A stretch of 64,000 nucleotides of DNA from Paenibacillus apiarius (GCF_017052585.1 NZ_JAFFHZ010000001.1:2453501-2517500), one strand, 5' to 3'; positions 26,168 to 34,251 are shown, numbered from the stretch's first letter. Numbers and translations: made by a program. The notes: a model not told the origin generated them from the sequence alone.

Positions 26168-26833
26168 TTACAATAAGTGTTCCATTGCGACTTCCTTCAA
26201 TTCGTAGTAACGGATATCCCTGCCTCTTGCTATAGGCTGCAGCCAGCCCTTCTCCACCAATGATCGTAGCCATTTGCGAGCAGTTCGGAAATCGACATCA
26301 AAGCAGTCAGCCACATCCTTGGGCCGAACCCATCTTCCTGGCGACCAGGCGTACCGAAGAATCTCCTTCTCGATGAAGACAGCTGGACGAAGAGGCCGAC
26401 TTCGGATGAGATAAGGACTGAGGACCAATTGCAGCAGGGTGCGGCATATTTCAGGACGGTGCTGAATATCGTCGAAGGAGAAGTGGATCATTTTCCACCC
26501 CATTCCGGTCAGAAAGGTATCCCGGTTCAAGGCGTAGCTGAATTTTTCCCGGTCCATATCTTTTACATGACTTTGAAAACCATCGCATTCGAGCCCAAAC
26601 TTACCGAATGGGGGGAGAGAAGCAACATCGAGAAATTGCGATTTGCGATTCCAGTCGTACACTTCGTACTCTGGATGCAGGTTATCGAAGTTACCGAAGA
26701 GCGGCCGCCACACATTTTTCAACAGCAGCTTCTCGGCATATTGATGTCCTCTGAGCAAGCGTCCCTTTCTTTCGCCGCTTCGATGCGTACGGTGATCATC
26801 CAGAAATGCCGCATGTGCCGTTTCAAAATCCAT
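26168..26833 (-). CDS. PD-(D/E)XK nuclease-like domain fused to a winged-helix DNA-binding domain
   Basis: 221 residues. Residues about 25-130 show the DUF559/Vsr-like restriction-fold pattern: FLDV with Asp69, GLECDGFQSH with Glu82, Asp84 and His89, NRDTFLTGMGW with Arg104 and Asp105, and IHFSFDD. That is the layout of a catalytic core with a conserved RD..L...GW strand-helix. Residues about 155-221 look like a winged helix (WVRPKDVADCFDVDFRTARK then WLRSLVEKGWLQP). No methyltransferase or other defence gene is adjacent. It might be a solitary nicking or repair enzyme, or a regulator on a dead nuclease fold. The ATG at 26833 follows AGGAGGAGG and AAAGGAT. The Asp-xn-Glu-x-Asp spacing is unusual and should be modelled. 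Confidence 0.65.
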   Translation of the reverse strand: MDFETAHAAFLDDHRTHRSGERKGRLLRGHQYAEKLLLKNVWRPLFGNFDNLHPEYEVYDWNRKSQFLDVASLPPFGKFGLECDGFQSHVKDMDREKFSYALNRDTFLTGMGWKMIHFSFDDIQHRPEICRTLLQLVLSPYLIRSRPLRPAVFIEKEILRYAWSPGRWVRPKDVADCFDVDFRTARKWLRSLVEKGWLQPIARGRDIRYYELKEVAMEHLL

Positions 26834-26856
26834 ATCCTTTCTTCCTCCTCCTAAAC

Positions 26857-26917
26857 AAAAAAAGAACGCCCCCCACCTTAAAAAGGTAAAGGACGTTCTT
26901 CGTCTGCTCCTATTGTA
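26857..26917 (-). promoter_or_regulatory. Promoter and terminator-like leader hairpin of the nuclease-like gene
   Basis: Minus-strand -10 TACAAT (26917-26912) places the transcript start near 26905. Immediately downstream, arms AAGAACG (26900-26894) and CGTTCTT (26868-26862) with an inner ACCTT/AAGGT pairing form a hairpin followed by seven U (26863-26857). The ribosome site follows 5 nt later. So an intrinsic terminator lies between promoter and gene, a possible attenuator or 5' protective stem. Confidence 0.5.
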
Positions 26918-26949
26918 TCATCTCGCCCCCCTCATTACTACGGAGACCT

Positions 26950-27123
26950 TAGTCTGGTCTGTGGCAGACAATACAAGGCCGATGCGGGAACAAAGCTTGC
27001 AATCGTCCTTCAACTTGCACAGGCACTACTGCGGAAGCATGCTGCAGACTACAGACTAGACTTAAGACGGGTGTGAAATACTCCGTCAGACTAGAGCGTG
27101 AGCAGAACCATTCATGCTATACT
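26950..27123 (+). promoter_or_regulatory. Promoter with four CAGACTA heptamers
   Basis: CAGACTA occurs at 27045-27051, 27052-27058 (head to tail) and 27087-27093, with an inverted copy at 26950-26956. A -10 TATACT lies at 27118-27123. The -35 position (about 27095-27100, AGCGTG) is poor, and the last heptamer abuts it, an arrangement seen at activator-dependent promoters. It drives the repeat-rich DUF4097 gene. Confidence 0.5.
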
Positions 27124-27182
27124 GAAGCAGTCTTACCACAGATATACAGTTGAATATATATATGAATATAGGGGAATCGAAG

Positions 27183-28259
27183 ATGAGAAAAGTGATTGGG
27201 TTGGTGCTAATTATAGCGGGTATTGCCGGCGTCCTGTTCGCAGTGAATCCGGGAAATCTATTTCCGGGCAACTTGCTATCCTTCGGCACGAAGGAAATTA
27301 ACTTGGAAAGAACGGTCGATGCGGGCGACTACCGGAACGTTCTTATCGAAAGCGGGAGCCCGGATGTGCAAATCGCACGCGGGAATTCGGATCAAATCAA
27401 GGTTCGGTTGAAAGGGCAAGTAAGTCCTAAAAATGCGGATAAAATAGATATTAAAGTGGCTCCCAAAGGCGATACTCTTGAGTTGGGAGTGGAAATGCCT
27501 GATATCAGTCTCGGCATTAATATTTTGAATGTCGACTTCACGATTGAGCTTCCCGAGAAGCAATGGGATAGCGTTGATGTCAGCACAGGCAGCGGCAATG
27601 TGGATGTATCCCAATTGAACGGGAATAAGGTGAGTGTGAAAACGGGCAGCGGCAACATTCTGGCAACGGTTGTCGAAGCGGATACGATTGCTCTGCAGGC
27701 GAGCTCGGGCAATGTAAAGGCGCAGCATTTCAAGGCCGATGCATTGACATTCGGCACAGGCAGCGGCAACACCGATGCGGCGCAAATTACGGGGAAAACA
27801 GTAAATGTGAAATCGAGCAGCGGCAATATCCAAGTGCAGGCTGTTGAAGCGGACACGATTGCTTTGAAGGCGAACTCCGGCAATGTTGCAGCTGACGAAT
27901 TCAAAGCTGGGACGCTTACATTCGATACAGGCAGCGGCAGAGTGGATTTGACCAATGGAGAGGCGGCATTGCTGGGCGTCACGAGCTCAGGGGATATAGA
28001 GGTGAAAATGGACGATTTACGTCATGACGCTGACTTGAAGGCGAACAGCGGATCTGTTACGGTCGATCTGGCCAATGAACCGAAGTCGCTGGCGGTCGAC
28101 TTTAATGGAGGATCCGGCAACGGACGCATCAAATGGGATGGCGTGACATATGAAGAGAACAGTGCAAATGGAAACAGTCTAAAGGGCTCGTTCGGCAATG
28201 GTGAGACGAAGCTGAAAGTTCGTACCGGCTCGGGGGACTTTACACTTGGCAGCCAATGA
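27183..28259 (+). CDS. DUF4097-family protein with internal repeats, N-terminal membrane anchor
   Basis: 358 residues. One hydrophobic segment (about 5-22) then an extracytoplasmic beta-repeat domain full of TGSGN/SSGN turns. A longer unit of 57 residues is duplicated: VEADTIALQASSGNV (from residue 164) and VEADTIALKANSGNV (from residue 221). Further units carry TGSGNVDV, TGSGNTDA and TGSGRVDL. This is the polymer-like beta-solenoid of LiaG/DUF4097 proteins, longer than usual. ATG 27183 follows AGGGG at 8 nt; the upstream in-frame ATG at 27150 lacks a ribosome site. It probably forms an operon with the small secreted coiled-coil gene 90 nt downstream. Function unknown. Confidence 0.85.
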   Translation: MRKVIGLVLIIAGIAGVLFAVNPGNLFPGNLLSFGTKEINLERTVDAGDYRNVLIESGSPDVQIARGNSDQIKVRLKGQVSPKNADKIDIKVAPKGDTLELGVEMPDISLGINILNVDFTIELPEKQWDSVDVSTGSGNVDVSQLNGNKVSVKTGSGNILATVVEADTIALQASSGNVKAQHFKADALTFGTGSGNTDAAQITGKTVNVKSSSGNIQVQAVEADTIALKANSGNVAADEFKAGTLTFDTGSGRVDLTNGEAALLGVTSSGDIEVKMDDLRHDADLKANSGSVTVDLANEPKSLAVDFNGGSGNGRIKWDGVTYEENSANGNSLKGSFGNGETKLKVRTGSGDFTLGSQ

Positions 28260-28349
28260 ACAGATAAGAAAAGTTTTAGTTGGTTTTCAGTTTCCTTTCA
28301 GGTTGGATGAACATACTAGTACCATCTCTTGAAGAAGGAGGAGGATATA

Positions 28350-28862
28350 TTGAAACGAACCTCAACCGTAATTGCTTGGACCAGTCTAATGATGCTTCTC
28401 TTGGCATCGCCTGCGGCAGCGCAAGGGGAGAACGGACTGCAAGGGGCAGATTGGAAGCTGATCGGGGGAACGTCTTTAACCGCCGTGAAGCAAGACGAGG
28501 CCGCCAAGCCGGCAGAAAGCACCAAGCAGGCCGAGTCCGAGACGGATAAAGAACTGGAGCAAATCCATACGAAAATGAAAGAGCTCCGTGCTGAAATGAA
28601 AGAGCTGCGTGAGAAGAAGCTTGAACTCATGGCGAAGAAGCACAACATTCAGACCGAAGGGAAAAGCAGCACGCAAATTCGACAGGAGCTTAAGGCGAAA
28701 TTAGGCGAAAAAGGGCAAATGTTCCACGAGAAACATCGGGATCATGGAGAACGCGTCGAAGGACGAATGGAGAAATGGAAGCAGGAAGCGGAGAAACGCG
28801 GCATTTCGACAGATGGGTTAAGTCCTGAAGAGCTGAAAGCGAAGCTGCGTGAGTCGAAGTAA
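28350..28862 (+). CDS. Secreted coiled-coil protein of unknown function
   Basis: 170 residues with a clear signal peptide (cleavage likely after ASPAAA, about residue 25). The mature protein is highly charged. Residues about 60-105 form a Lys/Glu coiled coil (ELEQIHTKMKELRAEMKELR). The C-terminal half has SSTQIRQELKAKLGEKGQM and a similar LSPEELKAKLRESK, both resembling short SHOCT-like or YckD-like helical motifs. The TTG start at 28350 is supported by AGGAGGAGG 5-6 nt upstream; the upstream ATG at 28329 overlaps that site. Likely co-transcribed with the DUF4097 gene. Confidence 0.75.
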   Translation: MKRTSTVIAWTSLMMLLLASPAAAQGENGLQGADWKLIGGTSLTAVKQDEAAKPAESTKQAESETDKELEQIHTKMKELRAEMKELREKKLELMAKKHNIQTEGKSSTQIRQELKAKLGEKGQMFHEKHRDHGERVEGRMEKWKQEAEKRGISTDGLSPEELKAKLRESK

Positions 28863-28921
28863 CATAAGGTGCCGCAAACGCATATAAATATATCGAACTG
28901 ACAATGTATGGGGATAACACA

Positions 28922-28955
28922 AGGAGGTATGCCGGCTAATAAGCATGCCTCCTCT
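28922..28955 (+). terminator. Hairpin after the secreted protein
   Basis: Arms AGGAGGTATGC and GCATGCCTCCT (one bulge) with a 10-nt loop; the following T run is short, so it is a weaker terminator candidate. Confidence 0.5.
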
Positions 28956-29023
28956 TAATTCATAGTATGAGGAAGACAATGGCTTTTTGAGGCTGTTAGA
29001 ATGGGTATACTGCATAAATTTCG

Positions 29024-29068
29024 AAATAAAAAACCCGACAGACAGCGATTATCGCTTCCCATCGGGTT
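29024..29068 (-). terminator. Terminator of the NlpC/P60 gene
   Basis: Minus-strand stem AACCCGA / TCGGGTT with an inner AGCG/CGCT pairing, followed by six U. Confidence 0.85.
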
Positions 29069-29112
29069 ATGTACGCCTATATAAGTATAATTCCAATATG
29101 ACTACGTAATTG

Positions 29113-29583
29113 CTATTCCGTTGCGTATGAAGAATATTGGCTCTCGCTCATCACGCGTTTAGCGCCTACATAGCGTTTCTCATAGTAGTCCATGCTGAGC
29201 TTGTCAATGCGGGTGCCTTTGTCTGTCGACGCATGTGCAAATTTGCCGTCGCCGACAAAGATTCCAACATGCGATATGCCGTTGCCGCCGCTAGTGTCGA
29301 AGAAAACTAAATCTCCAGGACGCAATTCATCTTTGCTTACCTTCTCACCGACGTCGAATTGAGACGACGAGGAGCGAGGCAAATCGATTTCGAAACTGTC
29401 AAACACGTACTTGGTGAAACCGGAGCAATCGAAACCACTTGTTGTGCTTCCGCCATATTTGTACGAAATGCCTAACAGATCTTCAATTTTGTTATCCATC
29501 TTGGATGCCGCGAAAGTGCTGCCTGCACTGAACGTGAATAGGACGCTGAGGCCCAGCACCGCCGTTACTAGCTTCTTCTTCAA
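29113..29583 (-). CDS. Secreted NlpC/P60 peptidoglycan endopeptidase
   Basis: Cuts D-Glu to diamino-acid bonds in wall stem peptides outside the cell. 156 residues. Signal peptide of about 26 residues (cleaved after TFAA), then one NlpC/P60 domain with catalytic Cys53 (GFDCSGF), His105 (GISHVGIFV) and a third polar site at His117. No LysM, SH3 or S-layer domain, so it is a minimal enzyme. The start is TTG 29583; AAGGAAGGGG lies 9 nt upstream and directly follows a c-di-AMP riboswitch, which should switch it off when c-di-AMP is high. Confidence 0.93.
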   Translation of the reverse strand: MKKKLVTAVLGLSVLFTFSAGSTFAASKMDNKIEDLLGISYKYGGSTTSGFDCSGFTKYVFDSFEIDLPRSSSSQFDVGEKVSKDELRPGDLVFFDTSGGNGISHVGIFVGDGKFAHASTDKGTRIDKLSMDYYEKRYVGAKRVMSESQYSSYATE

Positions 29584-29602
29584 ATTGGAAAGCCCCTTCC
29601 TT

Positions 29603-29740
29603 GCCTGCGAGGTTAGCTGGAGGGTTCGGTTGAAGGTCCCCTATGATCCCTGTGAAACGAGATCAATTCACCCAAATAACTGGTTCCCCCGCTTTCCGGT
29701 TGTCCGGAAATTCGGCAGCATTGTTCGGATTTAATTGCTG
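29603..29740 (-). ncRNA. Cyclic di-AMP riboswitch (ydaO/yuaA type)
   Basis: Minus-strand leader of the NlpC/P60 gene. It carries the conserved blocks in order: AATCCGAACAATGCTGCCGA, CCGGAAAGC then GGGGGAACC, TTGGGTGAAT, ATAGGGGACCTTC, CCGAACCC and CAGCTAACCTCGCAGGC. These are the hallmark ydaO-motif strings that fold into the two c-di-AMP pockets. Wall hydrolases are the classic genes under this class. The aptamer ends about 20 nt before the start codon; no U-tract terminator is visible, while GGAAGGGGC can pair with GCTTTCC, so control may be translational. Confidence 0.93.
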
Positions 29741-29958
29741 TATACGGTAGTTACAAATTTGCAAATGTTACTGTCGCTTTCATGACAAAGTTGTAATAAA
29801 TCTACGACTTATTGTAACAGACCTTTTTTCCTTTGACAAACACTTTTTGTCCAAAAAACGCAAAAAACTTGTCCGGTCGGCATTTCCGACGATAGACAAG
29901 TTTTTTTGTCACGCTTTTAAACGGTAATATGACGTTTTTTTGAATTGTTACATTCTTC

Positions 29959-30780
29959 TCATTTTGGTTGCTGATTAGCCTCCTGCCATATGGCATAGCG
30001 GGCGGACAACCCCCACATTTTGCACAGGACCCGAATGGCAGGAAATGCTTGCTGCAATATTAGCGCAGTCATGCCGGTCCAGAACATCGCTGCGGTTGTA
30101 AATAATATGCTGACAGCCAGCACAAGGCCCATGAAAATTAGCGAAATCCCGAGTATAGGGAGCAGTTTGCGCACCCCCGCCGTCACAGAGCGGAGCAATG
30201 ACAATTCCGAAGCGGCGCCAAATTGCATAAATAAGAACAAATGATGAAATATCCAACCACATACGGCCCATATAAGCACAAAGGGAGCGACGGATGCAAG
30301 TGCCGATACTGCGGTGGAGCTGGCCGTCAATACGTGCGCAGCATACGGGACAAACCAATATGCGGGAGCCAGGAGCAGAACCATCTTCAAGGCATACAGC
30401 AGCAGCATCGGCTTCCACATTGCTTTTATGCCGCGGAAAAAGGCCAGTCCCGATTGGCGCGGTTGGGCTATCGCGTAGAACAAGCCGGCTTCAATAAGGG
30501 GCGTCAATAGCATGCGAATGGCAACGCAGCCGACCAGTATCCACAAATAAGGCGCGTAATCGTTCGTTTTGGAGAGGTGGAACTGACTTTCGATTAAAAA
30601 GAGCTGCGAGCTCATCTCGGTTGGGGCCGGATCCGGATACCGCCGCAGCACGGGCACCACGATCCCGTCAATGAAGCGGTAGACGAAGAAGCCCCATAAC
30701 AGTTGGTATAAAAAGAGGATGACCCAAATATATATGTGCTCTTTTAACCAATCCCAACCGGTTTGCATATAAGCTTTCAT
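29959..30780 (-). CDS. Polytopic membrane protein, partner of the M1 peptidase gene
   Basis: 273 residues, about six membrane helices (about 20-40, 80-100, 118-135, 150-185, 210-235, 236-255). No motif I recognise. ATG 30780 is preferred, with GGGGTGGTG just upstream; the GTG at 30792 overlaps the end of the peptidase gene. It begins right after the M1 peptidase stop, so the two are probably one transcript. A role in assisting or receiving products of that peptidase is only inferred from the pairing. Confidence 0.7.
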   Translation of the reverse strand: MKAYMQTGWDWLKEHIYIWVILFLYQLLWGFFVYRFIDGIVVPVLRRYPDPAPTEMSSQLFLIESQFHLSKTNDYAPYLWILVGCVAIRMLLTPLIEAGLFYAIAQPRQSGLAFFRGIKAMWKPMLLLYALKMVLLLAPAYWFVPYAAHVLTASSTAVSALASVAPFVLIWAVCGWIFHHLFLFMQFGAASELSLLRSVTAGVRKLLPILGISLIFMGLVLAVSILFTTAAMFWTGMTALILQQAFPAIRVLCKMWGLSARYAIWQEANQQPK

Positions 30781-30785
30781 CGATC

Positions 30786-32762
30786 TCACCACCCCAATAT
30801 GTTCGTAAATGCTTCAACGAATTTTATGACGGTTAAGTTGGCTCGCGTTCGTGCGGGCTCCTCGATCTGTGCTTTCATATAGTTGTTAATATGTTTATTC
30901 TCTACCACAATCGTATAGAGCGGGTCCACCATGACCCAATCCAACGGGGCTGTATGAGTGAGCCGGTATTGCATCCGATCGCCATCCCCGTCCCACACCT
31001 TGCGTGTCGTGCTTCCGTCCGTGAAACGGAAAACGATCGGGACGTTCGGATAGTCGGCGCCTAGCTTGCGAATATGGACGGTCGCTTCATAACGTATTGC
31101 CCCGTCTTTTTCAATAGTGCGGGCATCGATGCTTTCCACGGCAAAGTCAGCCATCTGGCCGCCGTACACATATTGATTGAAGAAGTCGGTCCATTTGCGG
31201 TCGGTTACCTGTTCGACGATACGTTGGAAATCGGCGGTCGTTGGATGACGGAAGCGATATTTCTGGGTGTATGTCTTCATAATGCGCTGCATCGTTCTCT
31301 CCCCGACCTGCTTCTCGATGGCGAGCAGCACGAGCTTGGCACGGTAATATACGTTGTCTGAATAATGATTCTGGTGTTTATACCGCCAAGCGGCAAGCTT
31401 TAGCGGAGCTGGATCGGTAATATAACTGGATGTGATGGCCAGATTCGGCACGACTCCGAATTCGGACTCCATCAATTTGTCCTCGGCATAGGAGGTGAAC
31501 CCTTCATCAAGCCATGCCTCTTCGAACTCATTGGAGGCTATGAGACCATAAAAATATTGATGGCCAATCTCATGGACGACCGTCCGCTCCAAATCATATC
31601 CTGGACTATCATTCTCGGCGCCGAACGCTGTGACGAGCGTTGGGTATTCCATCCCGCCGGCGCCGTTGCCCGACTTGGGCGGGACGACGATAGAGAGCGT
31701 GGAATATGGGTATTTGCCGTACCAATGGCTGAACTTGGCGAGTGCGGTCTTCGCCGCATACATATAGCGTTCTTTCAGCAATTTATGTTTCGGATCGAGA
31801 TATAGCTTAATCCGGACGCCCGGCACATTCGGGGCAGAGAATGGTTCTTCATAGTAGACGAAGTTCGGCGAAGCCGACCATGCGAAGTCGTGAACGTCAT
31901 CCGCATAGAAGTGATAGTTTTTGTAACCACCCGCGATATAAGGCGTTTTCGTGGGAAATCCGGTCGCAGCTACAATATATGATTCCGGCACTTGGATGCG
32001 CACATTGAAGATGCCGTAGTTGGAATAAAACTCGGAGCTCCCGTGGTATTGGTGCACATTCCAGCCTTCGGCCGCCCTGCCGCGCACGCCTGCCTTCTCA
32101 TAGGCGGCGATCTTCGGGTACCATTGTCCGGCCATGACGAAATCATCTGCATACCCCATGCGGGCAAATATTTTCGGCAGCTTCACTTCGAACTTGAGCT
32201 TCAAGGTGATTTTCTCCTGACTCTTGACGGGCTGGGGCAGCCGAATCTTCATGACCGTCTGATCCTTCGCATTGCCGTCATCCGGCTGAACATATTCGAT
32301 CCGGTTCATTAAGGAGTGGCCGTCTACGGTAGTCAGCTCCTGTAAGGTCATGCCTCCATAACCGTCCTTTGGCATCTTGTCCTCCCGCAATACGCCACCT
32401 GACTCTTTCATGAAGGTTGAGTCCGGGGATTGGAACGCATTTGGATACAGGTTGAAAAAGATCTCATTAACCGTCTTCTGCCCCGGATTGTTCCAAGTGA
32501 CCGTTTGCTCACCGAACAGAGTATGAGTGGACTCGTCCAGTTTGACATCGATATGGTATTCAGCGATACGTTCACTGAGCACCTCGGCGCTCGGCTTCTC
32601 CACGCTTTGCGGCGTAACTGGCTCCTGAGCGGCTTTCTTCTGCACTTCCGGACCGAGAGAAGGCACGGTGCCGGACGGCCGGAGCCAGACGAGGAGGATG
32701 AAGCTGGCGGCCAAGAGTGCAATAATAAATAGAAGTGGGCGATAGACATTGCGTCGGGTCAT
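30786..32762 (-). CDS. Membrane-anchored M1 family metallopeptidase (aminopeptidase N-like)
   Basis: Zinc aminopeptidase-type enzyme on the outer face of the membrane. 658 residues. An uncleaved-looking hydrophobic segment (about 8-27) anchors it, followed by a beta domain (about 60-290) and the catalytic domain. GAMEN-like substrate site is GGMEYPT; zinc motif HEIGH at 397-401 with the third ligand Glu in NEFEEAWLDEG 18-19 residues on. The ATG at 32762 has GGGAGGTAA 7 nt upstream; the TTG at 32786 precedes that site. Cotranscribed with a polytopic membrane protein. Peptide substrate unknown. Confidence 0.9.
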   Translation of the reverse strand: MTRRNVYRPLLFIIALLAASFILLVWLRPSGTVPSLGPEVQKKAAQEPVTPQSVEKPSAEVLSERIAEYHIDVKLDESTHTLFGEQTVTWNNPGQKTVNEIFFNLYPNAFQSPDSTFMKESGGVLREDKMPKDGYGGMTLQELTTVDGHSLMNRIEYVQPDDGNAKDQTVMKIRLPQPVKSQEKITLKLKFEVKLPKIFARMGYADDFVMAGQWYPKIAAYEKAGVRGRAAEGWNVHQYHGSSEFYSNYGIFNVRIQVPESYIVAATGFPTKTPYIAGGYKNYHFYADDVHDFAWSASPNFVYYEEPFSAPNVPGVRIKLYLDPKHKLLKERYMYAAKTALAKFSHWYGKYPYSTLSIVVPPKSGNGAGGMEYPTLVTAFGAENDSPGYDLERTVVHEIGHQYFYGLIASNEFEEAWLDEGFTSYAEDKLMESEFGVVPNLAITSSYITDPAPLKLAAWRYKHQNHYSDNVYYRAKLVLLAIEKQVGERTMQRIMKTYTQKYRFRHPTTADFQRIVEQVTDRKWTDFFNQYVYGGQMADFAVESIDARTIEKDGAIRYEATVHIRKLGADYPNVPIVFRFTDGSTTRKVWDGDGDRMQYRLTHTAPLDWVMVDPLYTIVVENKHINNYMKAQIEEPARTRANLTVIKFVEAFTNILGW

Positions 32763-32834
32763 ACGTTTCTTACCTCCCGTTGACAAGCATCTACAGCATG
32801 TATATGTTGGCTTTTTGCGGAATATTAGCTAAAA

Positions 32835-32849
32835 TGAAAATGATTTTGA
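32835..32849. promoter_or_regulatory. Fur-family box candidate
   Basis: TGAAAATGATTTTGA matches the 7-1-7 consensus TGATAATNATTATCA at 11 of 14 positions. It lies in the divergent promoter region of the M1 peptidase and ywhD. Chance matches at this level occur in AT-rich DNA. Confidence 0.3.
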
Positions 32850-32906
32850 TCACCCCCCAGGCCGCCCGTGTACTGGAGTATTAGGGCAAGGAAGGAGCGC
32901 ATAACG

Positions 32907-33407
32907 ATGGATACTTCGGATAAGAAGGTTAAGAAGCCGCTTGCGCTGAATGTAATGAGCAGCGGTAAGCATAAAGGATTCGGTTCAGGCAGCATCGATT
33001 TGAACAATGTATCGCCCGTCATTATTGATGAAGGCAGAGCTTATATCGATTTAGGCGCCATGCATGCCAAGAGCAAGGTAGAGCGGGGAATTAAGTTCTC
33101 CCCGAACAAGGAGGACGTGCCGAACGGCCGCAAATGCTGGATAGTGTGGGTGGCTGTCGACAGAACGCCTGAAGGCGCATGCTACGGTGGTCTGGCTGCG
33201 TGCGAGATGCTCGTCGATCCGGAAGCGAAGCGCGGCTGGAAGGTTCTTGCCGATCACGTGAACAAGATGGATTACGCGATGAAGCGCCGCATCATATTGG
33301 ACGGACTTGACGCCGAGGAGAAGGCGGCATTGCGCGAACTGCTCATGACGCACAACGCGGAATGGTGGGAACGTTCAACGGATGAGTTGAAAGCGCAGTT
33401 GGCATAA
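32907..33407 (+). CDS. ywhD: YwhD family protein
   Basis: Conserved Bacillales protein of unknown biochemical function, 166 residues. The family block HKGFGSGSIDLNNVSPVI followed by YIDLGAMHAKS is plain. No membrane segment or signal peptide. ATG 32907 follows AAGGAAGGAG; the upstream in-frame start at 32868 has none. It stands in the same neighbourhood as in B. subtilis (ywhD - pbpG - speE - speB), here with a FadR-MFS pair inserted after it. Own terminator downstream. Confidence 0.92.
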   Translation: MDTSDKKVKKPLALNVMSSGKHKGFGSGSIDLNNVSPVIIDEGRAYIDLGAMHAKSKVERGIKFSPNKEDVPNGRKCWIVWVAVDRTPEGACYGGLAACEMLVDPEAKRGWKVLADHVNKMDYAMKRRIILDGLDAEEKAALRELLMTHNAEWWERSTDELKAQLA

Positions 33408-33439
33408 TAACCCAACGATGGAGAAAGTGTTACATGAAG

Positions 33440-33475
33440 AAGACCTGTGTCCCATAGAGGAGCACAGGTCTTTTT
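33440..33475 (+). terminator. Terminator of ywhD
   Basis: Perfect 10-bp stem AAGACCTGTG / CACAGGTCTT with a 13-nt loop and five T. Confidence 0.88.
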
Positions 33476-33494
33476 GGCGTTGCCAGAATCTAAT

Positions 33495-33509
33495 TGACAA
33501 TGGTTCTCA
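33495..33509. promoter_or_regulatory. Fur-family box candidate over the fadR-type promoter
   Basis: TGACAATGGTTCTCA matches the Fur/PerR/Zur 7-1-7 consensus at 11 of 14 positions and overlaps a TTGACA -35 (33494-33499) with TAATAT at 33518. Its position is right for repression, but the match is imperfect. Confidence 0.35.
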
Positions 33510-33579
33510 TTTGTGTGTAATATAATACATATAAAATACATCCAATCATCCTATGTTTAAAAATGTGAGGAGGAGAACA

Positions 33580-34251
33580 ATGGAACAGCGTCCTTTAAGA
33601 AAACAAACATTGGTGGAACAGGCCATTGAGCGGATGGAGCAGCTGATTCAGTCCGAATCGTGGCCATTAGGCAGCCGCATTCCCCCGGAACCGGAGCTTG
33701 TCCAAGCTTTTGGCGTCAGCCGCAACAGTATCAGGGAAGCCTTGAAGTCATTGATTCACGTCGGCGTATTGGAAGCGCGGCAAGGAGATGGAACGTACGT
33801 CTGCTCCAAGAGCAGCCTGAACGCCCTGTTGTTCCATCAATTGAAGAAAGCCGATGAACGGGAGACGGCAGAGGTGCGCTTCTGTCTGGAGCGGGAAATC
33901 GCCCGTCTCGCGGCCGAGCGCAGAACGGAGTCGGATATCGAGGAGATGCGGAAATGGCTGCGGCTGTCCGGCGAGGCCCATCGAATGGGAGACGATAGCG
34001 CCCATGTCCAGCACGACTACCGCTTCCACTTGGCGTTGGCAACGGCAACGCATAATCGCCTGCTCGTCAGCCTGTACGAGAGCATAGCCGGAGCCGTTCA
34101 GCAGTCGGTCTGCGCTTCGGTCATGCGCAGCGAGACTCGTTCTGCCGAAATGACCCTCATTCACGAGCAATTAATAGATGCGATTGAAGAACAGGATGTA
34201 AACGAAGCCGAACTTCTGGTAAGGCGGTCTTTGCAGCTTGCCTATCGATAA
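33580..34251 (+). CDS. GntR family regulator, FadR subfamily
   Basis: Metabolite-responsive transcription factor, 223 residues. The N-terminal winged helix (about 10-78) shows LVEQAIERMEQLIQ, PPEPELVQAFGVSRNSIREA and ARQGDGTYV. The C-terminal all-helical FCD effector domain (about 90-220) has the metal-site pattern with Asp/His residues (HDYRFHLALATATHN). ATG 33580 follows GTGAGGAGG; an upstream start at 33553 lies before that site. It is 69 nt ahead of a CynX-type MFS gene, its probable target. Confidence 0.9.
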   Translation: MEQRPLRKQTLVEQAIERMEQLIQSESWPLGSRIPPEPELVQAFGVSRNSIREALKSLIHVGVLEARQGDGTYVCSKSSLNALLFHQLKKADERETAEVRFCLEREIARLAAERRTESDIEEMRKWLRLSGEAHRMGDDSAHVQHDYRFHLALATATHNRLLVSLYESIAGAVQQSVCASVMRSETRSAEMTLIHEQLIDAIEEQDVNEAELLVRRSLQLAYR

